Shown: positions 58,449-64,000 of the stretch, piece by piece | Layout: each line of letters starts with the position of its first letter | How positions within the stretch are numbered: position 1 is the stretch's first letter | NCBI GenBank assembly: GCA_049437325.1 | Contig: JBMTIM010000002.1 | Coordinates: forward strand, 1 to 64,000 | Origin: UBA11606 sp049437325 | Lineage (GTDB): Bacteria; Actinomycetota; Acidimicrobiia; Acidimicrobiales; Aldehydirespiratoraceae | Length of the DNA: 64,000 nt | Direction of reading: 5' to 3' | The notes under the pieces: generated by a model | What the model was told of the DNA's origin: nothing | Databases searched by the model: none | What the model saw: only the letters and a program-made list of their open reading frames with translations | Program-made: the position numbers and the translations under genes

Positions 58449-59450
58449 ATGGCTGACATGAAACTGGCGCTGTATTTGCCGAACTTCCGAGACCACGTGA
58501 CGGTCAAGGAACTCGAGGACCTGACCGACCTTGCCGAGGAGTTGGAGTTTGACTCGATCTGGACGCTCGACCGTGTCGTCGTACCAGAGGCTTCGGACCG
58601 CGGTGAGCTCCAATACCCGTTCGGGATGATGCAGGAGTTTCCCAATCAACTACCGGTGTCAGCCCGTGGCCAGTGGTACCAGGGCTGGCCACTGATCCCC
58701 TGGCTTGCGGCCAAGACCGAGAAGTGCCGAATCGGCATGAGCATTACCGACACCCCGTACCGGGCGCCGGGTGTGTTCGCAGCAGAGATCGCCACCATCG
58801 ACCACTTGTCGAACGGCCGGGTGAACGTCGGTATCGGTTCGGGTTGGATGCCCGAGGAGTTCGCAGCGGCAAGTGCCGCCGACGTCTTCCCGAAGCGACA
58901 CAAGCACGTGCGGGAGACGATCGAAATCTGCCAGGGCATCTGGACCAACGAGTTGTTCGAGTACCACGGCGAGTTCGCCGACTTCGAACCGTGCGGCTTC
59001 GGTCACAAGCCACTCCAGGATCCACATCCACCGATCTTCATGAGCGGGCTGCGCAATCCGGAGATCTCGGCCAAGCGGGTCGCCAAGTACAACCTGTCGG
59101 GTTGGATCGGCATCCAGGACACACCGGAGGAACTCACCGAGTGGACGACTGCGATCGGCGACGAGCTGGCGAAGCTCGACGGCTCCCACAGCCTCGATGA
59201 CCTTGAGATCTCAAGCATGTGCTGGTTCGTCATCACCGACGAGCCGACCGATCAGACCCGCAATGGGAAGCTCACCAACCTGTTGTCGGGAACCGCTGAT
59301 CAGGTCACCCAGAACCTGATCGATCTCAAGGCAGCCGGTATGACGATGCCGCTGATCTGGCCTCCGTTTGCCGACGTGCCAACGTCGAAGACACTCGAAG
59401 ATCTCCGTCAGCTCAACGACGAGATCCTGCCCCAGGTCAATGCGGCCTGA
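58449..59450 (+). CDS. LLM-class F420-dependent oxidoreductase
   Basis: A 333-residue luciferase-like protein. MKLALYLPNF, AEELEFDSIWTLDRVVVP, SITDTPYRAPGVFAAEIATIDHLSNGRVNVGIGSGWMPEEFAA and KHVRETIEICQGIWTNE match the F420-dependent subgroup. AAGGGGGAAG stands about 7 nt before the ATG at 58449. An in-frame GTG at 58404, behind TACGTT, would add 15 residues and cannot be ruled out. It starts a probable operon with the next two genes; they overlap or are spaced by about 14 bp. Confidence 0.88.
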   Translation: MADMKLALYLPNFRDHVTVKELEDLTDLAEELEFDSIWTLDRVVVPEASDRGELQYPFGMMQEFPNQLPVSARGQWYQGWPLIPWLAAKTEKCRIGMSITDTPYRAPGVFAAEIATIDHLSNGRVNVGIGSGWMPEEFAAASAADVFPKRHKHVRETIEICQGIWTNELFEYHGEFADFEPCGFGHKPLQDPHPPIFMSGLRNPEISAKRVAKYNLSGWIGIQDTPEELTEWTTAIGDELAKLDGSHSLDDLEISSMCWFVITDEPTDQTRNGKLTNLLSGTADQVTQNLIDLKAAGMTMPLIWPPFADVPTSKTLEDLRQLNDEILPQVNAA

Positions 59451-59464
59451 GTCATGCTCGGTCG

Positions 59465-59899
59465 ATGAGTCTCACCGAGGCTGAAGCACTCGAGCGCCTG
59501 CACGCCGCCAACCACGGCGTACTGGGCACGCTGCACGCTGGGCGCGGCGTCGACATGACGCCGATCGTGTACGCAACCGACGGTCTCATCCTCGGTTCGC
59601 CGATCGATCGGGTGAAGCTCAAGTCGTCGCTGCGCCTGCAGCGTGAACGCAACCTCGAAACCGATGGCCGGGCGACCCTGCTCGTCGAGCACTGGGACCC
59701 AGTCGACTGGTCGAAGCTGTGGTGGGTTCGTGCCGAGCTGCGATGGCTTGGCGACGAGTCACCTCACACTGAGGCGCTCAGCCAGCGGCTCGCTGCGAGC
59801 GTCGAGCAGTACCGGGACGAACCGTTCGCCTCGATCCTGACGTTCGAGATCGTGCGTGCCACCGGTTGGTCGGCCACCGGCTCGGGGAGCACATCGTGA
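59465..59899 (+). CDS. PPOX-class F420-dependent oxidoreductase (TIGR03668-like)
   Basis: A 144-residue split-barrel flavoprotein-fold protein. EAEALERLHAANHGVLGTLHAGRGVDMTPIVYATDGLILGSPID is typical of the mycobacterial Rv1155-like group that binds F420. WVRAELRWLGDESPHTEAL is also shared. The role is probably F420-linked reduction of an unknown substrate. The stop overlaps the acyl-CoA ligase GTG (GTGA). Confidence 0.82.
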   Translation: MSLTEAEALERLHAANHGVLGTLHAGRGVDMTPIVYATDGLILGSPIDRVKLKSSLRLQRERNLETDGRATLLVEHWDPVDWSKLWWVRAELRWLGDESPHTEALSQRLAASVEQYRDEPFASILTFEIVRATGWSATGSGSTS

Positions 59900-61452
59900 A
59901 TCTGGCTCGCTGGGTCGAACGAAATGGCAGCCGGCGAGGCGACCACCCTGCGCTGGCCGACGGCGATCGTGTCCATGGGAGTTGGCGCCAGTTCGCCGGT
60001 CAAGTGGCAGCGATCGCCGGCGGCTTGCGTCGCAACATGTTCGTCAGCGAGGGCGACTGCGTTGCGATTGTGATGGACAACCGGCCGGAGTACCTCGAGG
60101 CGCTTTTTGCGGCATGGCACGCAGGTCTTGTTGCGGTGCCGATCAACGCTCGACTGCATCGAGACGAGATCGCCTACATCCTCGACCAGAGCGGCGCGAC
60201 GGTCGTGGTGACCGACGAGGCCCACGCCGACGACGTAGACGCGGCAGTTGCTGCGCTCGATGACCGCTGCACGACCGTGGTCGCGCCCGGGGTCGACTGG
60301 GATCGACTTGCCGAAACCACCCCAGTCGCACTCTTCGAGCGGGTTCCTGAGGACCCGGCGTGGCTCTTCTACACGAGCGGAACCACCGGACGTCCAAAAG
60401 GGGCCACGCTCAGCCACCGGAATCTCATGATGATGTCGCTGAGTTACTTCGCGGACATCGATCCTGTGAGCCCATCGGACAGCGTGCTGCACGCTGCCCC
60501 GATCTCCCACGGCTCGGGGCTCTACGGCCTTCCCCACGTGGCACGCGGGGCGACCAGCGTCATCCCGGCATCGCGGGGTGCCGATGCAGACGAGATCGCT
60601 GCACTCCTTCAGTCCTGGCAGGGCATGTCGTTCTTTGCGGCACCAACCCTGGTGAACCGTCTCACAGTTGCCCCAGCCATCGCCGGAGCTGAGCTCAGGA
60701 ACCTCAAGACAATCATCTACGGCGGTGCACCGATGTACCTCGCCGATCTCGAGCGGGCACTCGACGTTTTCGGGCCCCGCCTGGCCCAGATCTACGGTCA
60801 AGGCGAGTCGCCCATGACCATCACGGCACTCTCCAAGTCCGACCACGTCGACGACGGCCACCCTCGACACCAGGAACGGTTGCAGAGCGTCGGTGTCGCC
60901 CGGACCGACGTAGAGGTTCAGGTCATCGATGCCGAGGGAGTTGCTCGCCCGGCCGGCGAGATCGGGGAGATCGTGGTTCGAGGCGACGTCGTGATGAACG
61001 GTTACTTCAAGCAGCCGGAGGCGACTGCCGAGGCGCTCCAAGAAGGGTGGCTGCGGACCGGTGACATCGGCAGCTTCGATGACGAGGGCTTCCTGACGCT
61101 TCACGACCGATCGAAGGACTTGATCATCAGCGGCGGCATGAACATCTACCCGCGCGAGATTGAGGAGACGCTGCTTCGCCATTCCGCGGTGGATGCAGTG
61201 TCGGTGGTGGGACGACCCGACGACGAGTGGGGCGAGTCAGTGGTGGCGTTCATCGTCGCTGATGGCGACGTGAACCCTCGGCCTGATGACCTCGATCAAC
61301 TCTGTCTCAATCACATCGCCCGCTACAAGCGTCCGAAGCAGTACCGCTTTGTCGACGAGTTGCCTACCAACAACTACGGCAAGGTGGTCAAACGGGAGCT
61401 TCGAGAGCTGCTGCGGCGCGAGGCGGCGGATTCCCCCACCGACAGCGACTGA
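59896..61452 (+). CDS. Acyl-CoA ligase (AMP-dependent)
   Basis: A 518-residue ANL-superfamily enzyme. FYTSGTTGRPKGATLSHRNL is the P-loop, IYGQGESPMTITAL the A5 motif, GDIGSFDDEGFLTLHDRSKDLIISGGMNIYPREIE the hinge, and LPTNNYGKVVKRELREL carries the catalytic Lys. It likely activates a medium, aromatic or cyclic acid. The GTG at 59896 overlaps the preceding stop, and MFVSEGDCVAIVMDN fits the N-terminal domain. A possible longer start at 59866 lies within the PPOX gene. Confidence 0.9.
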   Translation: MNLARWVERNGSRRGDHPALADGDRVHGSWRQFAGQVAAIAGGLRRNMFVSEGDCVAIVMDNRPEYLEALFAAWHAGLVAVPINARLHRDEIAYILDQSGATVVVTDEAHADDVDAAVAALDDRCTTVVAPGVDWDRLAETTPVALFERVPEDPAWLFYTSGTTGRPKGATLSHRNLMMMSLSYFADIDPVSPSDSVLHAAPISHGSGLYGLPHVARGATSVIPASRGADADEIAALLQSWQGMSFFAAPTLVNRLTVAPAIAGAELRNLKTIIYGGAPMYLADLERALDVFGPRLAQIYGQGESPMTITALSKSDHVDDGHPRHQERLQSVGVARTDVEVQVIDAEGVARPAGEIGEIVVRGDVVMNGYFKQPEATAEALQEGWLRTGDIGSFDDEGFLTLHDRSKDLIISGGMNIYPREIEETLLRHSAVDAVSVVGRPDDEWGESVVAFIVADGDVNPRPDDLDQLCLNHIARYKRPKQYRFVDELPTNNYGKVVKRELRELLRREAADSPTDSD

Positions 61453-61462
61453 ACAGTGCCGT

Positions 61463-62677
61463 CTACTCGATGCGCATGCCGGAAAGGGCCCGGCTGATCA
61501 CGAGCTGCTGGATCTGCTCGGTGCCTTCGAAGATGTCGTGGATCTTGGCGTCGCGATGCCAACGTTCGACTGGGTACTCGCGGGTGTAGCCGTAGCCACC
61601 GAGCACCTGCATGGCACGTTCGGTGGTCCAGGTGGCAACCCGGCCGGCCTTGAGCTTGGCCATCGAACCTTCTGCGTTCGTGAACGCCCGCTGCTTTCCG
61701 AGCCAGGCGGCACGCCAGATGAGCGCACGGGTGGCCTCCACCTCGGTGGCCATGTCAGCGAGCATGAACGCGATGCCCTGATTCATGATGATCGGCTTGC
61801 CGAAGGCGTAGCGCTCCTTGGCGTACTCGGTTGCGTATTCGGTCGCCGCTCGGGCGATACCGAGTGCTTGGGCGCCGACGGCAGGCCGTGTCGCTTCGAA
61901 GGTCTGCATGGCGGCCTGCGCATTGCCGGACTTGCCTTCGCGGACCCGGGCGAGTCGCTCGTCGAGTTTGTCTTTCCCGCCGAGCAGGCAGTGACCGGGA
62001 ACCCGCACATCGTCGAGGACGACCTCGGCGGTGTGTGACGCCCGAATGCCATGCTTCTTGTACTTCTGTCCCATGGAAAGGCCGGGGGTGCCGGGCGGGA
62101 CGACGAACGACGCATGGCCCTTCGAACCGAGTTCGGGATCGACCACTGCGACCACCACATGGATGTTGGCGATGCCTCCATTGGTGATCCACGCCTTGGT
62201 GCCGTTGAGCACCCACTCATCGGTTGCCTCGTCGTAGCGCGCAGACGTGCGGTACCCGTTGACGTCGGAACCGGCGTCGGGCTCAGACGCGCAAAAGGCC
62301 CCGACCTTCACATCCTCAGCAGTGCCGTAGCACTGCGGCACCCACTCCATCAGTTGCTCGGGGGTGCCCGATGCTGCGATGCCCGCTGCAGCCAAGCCAG
62401 ACCCCATCAGCGCCATGCCGATGCCGGCGTCACCCCAGAAGATCTCCTCGATAGCCATCACGGTCGAGATGCCGGTCGGGTCGTTCATCATGACCTCGGC
62501 CATGAACTCCCAGCCGTACAGACCAATCTCGGCCGCCTGTGTGACGATCGGCCAGGGGAACTCTTCTCGTTCGTCCCATTCCTCTGCATTCGGCCGAATC
62601 ACGTCGACGGCAAACTCGTGGATCCACTTCTGGAGCGTGACCTGGTCTTCGTTCAACGCAAGTGAGAATTCGGACAT
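61463..62677 (-). CDS. Acyl-CoA dehydrogenase
   Basis: A 404-residue flavoprotein. AFCASEPDAGSDVNGYRTSA, EWVLNGTKAWITNGG, GIRASHTAEVVLDDVRVP and the C-terminal GGYGYTREYPVERWHRDAKIHDIFEGTEQIQ with the catalytic base Glu are all present. It oxidises an acyl-CoA to the enoyl-CoA and passes electrons to ETF. GAGGAA lies 6 nt before the ATG at 62677. The promoter region carries the inverted repeat at 62708-62723. It is convergent with the acyl-CoA ligase and probably acts in the same kind of beta-oxidation. Confidence 0.93.
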   Translation of the reverse strand: MSEFSLALNEDQVTLQKWIHEFAVDVIRPNAEEWDEREEFPWPIVTQAAEIGLYGWEFMAEVMMNDPTGISTVMAIEEIFWGDAGIGMALMGSGLAAAGIAASGTPEQLMEWVPQCYGTAEDVKVGAFCASEPDAGSDVNGYRTSARYDEATDEWVLNGTKAWITNGGIANIHVVVAVVDPELGSKGHASFVVPPGTPGLSMGQKYKKHGIRASHTAEVVLDDVRVPGHCLLGGKDKLDERLARVREGKSGNAQAAMQTFEATRPAVGAQALGIARAATEYATEYAKERYAFGKPIIMNQGIAFMLADMATEVEATRALIWRAAWLGKQRAFTNAEGSMAKLKAGRVATWTTERAMQVLGGYGYTREYPVERWHRDAKIHDIFEGTEQIQQLVISRALSGMRIE

Positions 62678-62707
62678 GGTCGGTTCCTCGCAGACATGGA
62701 TGCAATG

Positions 62708-62723
62708 GTTACCGGTGGGTAAC
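62708..62723. promoter_or_regulatory. Perfect inverted repeat GTTACC-GGTG-GGTAAC upstream of the acyl-CoA dehydrogenase
   Basis: A 6-4-6 perfect inverted repeat centred 38 bp before the dehydrogenase start. It is in the place of an operator, and its form suits a TetR-type regulator of fatty acid catabolism. No regulator gene is adjacent. Confidence 0.55.
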
Positions 62724-62796
62724 AAGTCGGACGTTAGTCGCCGATGAGGACGGAACCAAGAGACGGCTGCCGGTCATCGCACCGTTTCGGCGCAGC

Positions 62797-63531
62797 TCAG
62801 ATCACCCAACTGGCAAGCAAGCGGCCCGAGCCGACACTCACGGCGATCTTGAAGAGCCACTCGAGCTTCACCGGATCGAGTCGCCGCAGCCAGTGCGCCC
62901 CGATCCTCGTGCCGAGGACCACTCCAGCCGTTCCGACGAGCACCATGCCGACGTGGTCGGACCACGCATAGCCGACAACCGCAAACGCGGCGACCTTGAC
63001 GACATGCCCGAGTGCCTGCCCAACTGCGGCAGTGGCCACCATGCTCACGTGATCCGCTGTTGCAGCGCGGAAGGCCGGTGCCAGCAAGGGCCCGATCGCC
63101 CCGAGGGTCGGATTGACGAGTCCCGCGAATGCGCCGACGATCCCGAAGCGGGAACCCCGCCCGGGGTTCGGTGCCAACCACGAGGTGGCGGCCGGCCACC
63201 AGACAGCCACCAGCGCGAACACCCCGATGAGCGCTCGGCCACCCGAGCGAGGTATCGAGTCGGCAATGAGATACCCGATCGCGGTCGCCGGAACGAGCGG
63301 AACGACGAACGGAACGATCAGGCTCCGGTCGACATCGTGACGCAGGGTCACAGCCCGGGTGCCGTTGCTGCACAGTTGGATCACGCCGTGGGCGGGGATC
63401 GCAACTAGGGGATCGACGAACTGCAGCATCACGATGAGCAGGATCATCCCGCCGCCGGCACCGGCAACGGCGGTGAGTGCGGCGGTTGCGAGTCCGGCAA
63501 CGCCGAGAACGACGAGTTCCAGACCGGTCAC
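62797..63531 (-). CDS. TauE/SafE family (TSUP) permease
   Basis: A 244-residue membrane protein with seven or eight predicted helices and an internal repeat. ATAALTAVAGAGGGMILLIVML and FVDPLVAIPAHGVIQLCSNGTRAV are the TSUP signature. These export or import sulfite, sulfonates or other organic anions. The GTG at 63531 lies 7 nt after TAAAAC (leaderless). It is divergent from valS. The presence of a sulfurtransferase 8 kb away may be coincidental. Confidence 0.86.
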   Translation of the reverse strand: MTGLELVVLGVAGLATAALTAVAGAGGGMILLIVMLQFVDPLVAIPAHGVIQLCSNGTRAVTLRHDVDRSLIVPFVVPLVPATAIGYLIADSIPRSGGRALIGVFALVAVWWPAATSWLAPNPGRGSRFGIVGAFAGLVNPTLGAIGPLLAPAFRAATADHVSMVATAAVGQALGHVVKVAAFAVVGYAWSDHVGMVLVGTAGVVLGTRIGAHWLRRLDPVKLEWLFKIAVSVGSGRLLASWVI

Positions 63532-63635
63532 AACTCGTGTTTTAGGCGACGATGTCCAACCACACCGGAAACCACCTCCACATCGTGAGACACGTCGGCG
63601 GCCGCACGGGAGCAGGCCGATAACCTCGCAGGTCT

Positions 63636-64000
63636 ATGAGCACGTCCCCCATCCCCGACAAGCCCGACCTCGCCGGCCTCGAGGACAAGTGGGACGCAGT
63701 GTGGGACGCAGCGGGGACCTATCACTTCGACACCGACACCAGCCGCGAACAGGTCTTCTCGATCGACACACCACCGCCCACCGTCTCCGGCTCGCTCCAC
63801 GTCGGTCATGTCTTCAGCTACACCCACACCGACACCATCGCTCGCTACCAGCGCATGGCGGGCAAGAACGTCTTCTACCCGATGGGGTGGGACGACAACG
63901 GTCTCCCCACCGAGCGCCGCGTCCAGAACTACTTCGGAGTTCGCTGCGACCCGTCGCTGCCGTATGACCCGGACTTCACCGCGCCCGCCGATGCCGGTGA
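63636..64000 (+). CDS. valS: Valine-tRNA ligase (5' part)
   Basis: The first 121 codons of a class I aminoacyl-tRNA synthetase, cut by the window end. The opening LAGLEDKWDAVWDAAGTYHF, DTPPPTVSGSLHVGHVFSYT with the HIGH-box variant HVGH (55-58), and MGWDDNGLPTERRVQNYFGV are typical of the actinobacterial type. The enzyme charges tRNA-Val. The ATG at 63636 is preceded by GATAACCT. It is essential and ordinary. Confidence 0.9.
   Translation, partial: MSTSPIPDKPDLAGLEDKWDAVWDAAGTYHFDTDTSREQVFSIDTPPPTVSGSLHVGHVFSYTHTDTIARYQRMAGKNVFYPMGWDDNGLPTERRVQNYFGVRCDPSLPYDPDFTAPADAG

Noticed and set aside
59764..61182. A 472-codon minus-strand open frame
   Set aside because: It is the antisense of the acyl-CoA ligase with its clear ANL motifs.

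Overview
The window is GC-rich, densely packed bacterial chromosome with many 1-4 bp start/stop overlaps, frequent GTG starts, and many genes whose start codon lies 6-7 nt after a TANNNT hexamer, which points to leaderless transcripts. The gene content (two F420-type luciferase-like oxidoreductases, a PPOX-class F420-type protein, a wax ester synthase/DGAT, a HAD-PlsC fusion, CaiB/BaiF CoA-transferases and many acyl-CoA enzymes) suggests a high-GC actinobacterium, probably of the Acidimicrobiia. That placement is inference; there is no rRNA in the window. I found no tRNA, CRISPR array, prophage or insertion sequence.

Layout. 1-7.5 kb: phosphotransferase, nitroreductase, and a two-gene transporter made of fused proteins (MFS-LivF and LivH-LivM-LivG) with no binding protein. 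7.5-13.3 kb: PhyH dioxygenase, MscS channel, a molybdate operon (TOBE regulator, modA, modB, modC) and an SDR. 13.5-17.8 kb: a DUF1214-like protein, an S9 peptidase lacking its catalytic Asp, and a Gfo/Idh/MocA oxidoreductase. 17.8-18.3 kb: a 513 bp non-coding stretch with a five-copy 16 bp repeat array, a strong hairpin and a 67 nt nested stem that looks like a structured RNA gene. 18.3-28.4 kb: enoyl-CoA hydratase, F420 oxidoreductase, a putative 2OG oxygenase, an MFS exporter, two zinc dehydrogenases, a CoA-transferase and a DECH-box helicase.

28.4-43.9 kb is a coherent aromatic/acyl catabolism island. It holds paaI and a MarR regulator on the plus strand, the paaZABCDEK operon for phenylacetyl-CoA epoxidation and ring opening on the minus strand, and a fadD-livH-livM-binding protein-livF-livG uptake and activation operon. 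The fadD promoter carries a perfect palindrome that exactly fills its 17 bp spacer. 43.9-53.3 kb is a lipid region: an acyl-CoA ligase, a PlsC, WS/DGAT plus HAD-PlsC under a TetR regulator with a 17 bp perfect palindrome, a methyltransferase/MFS pair and a CoA-transferase.

The most striking locus is at 54.1-55.0 kb. A two-domain rhodanese sulfurtransferase has an in-frame UGA exactly where the catalytic cysteine belongs. The frame continues cleanly for 48 codons to TAG, and 20 nt after the UGA comes a hairpin with a GGUC apical loop, as expected of a bacterial SECIS element. I read it as a selenocysteine sulfurtransferase. The rest of the window holds an FAD oxidoreductase, a histidine kinase/OmpR pair, an F420/PPOX/acyl-CoA ligase run, an acyl-CoA dehydrogenase behind an inverted repeat, a TauE/SafE permease and the start of valS.
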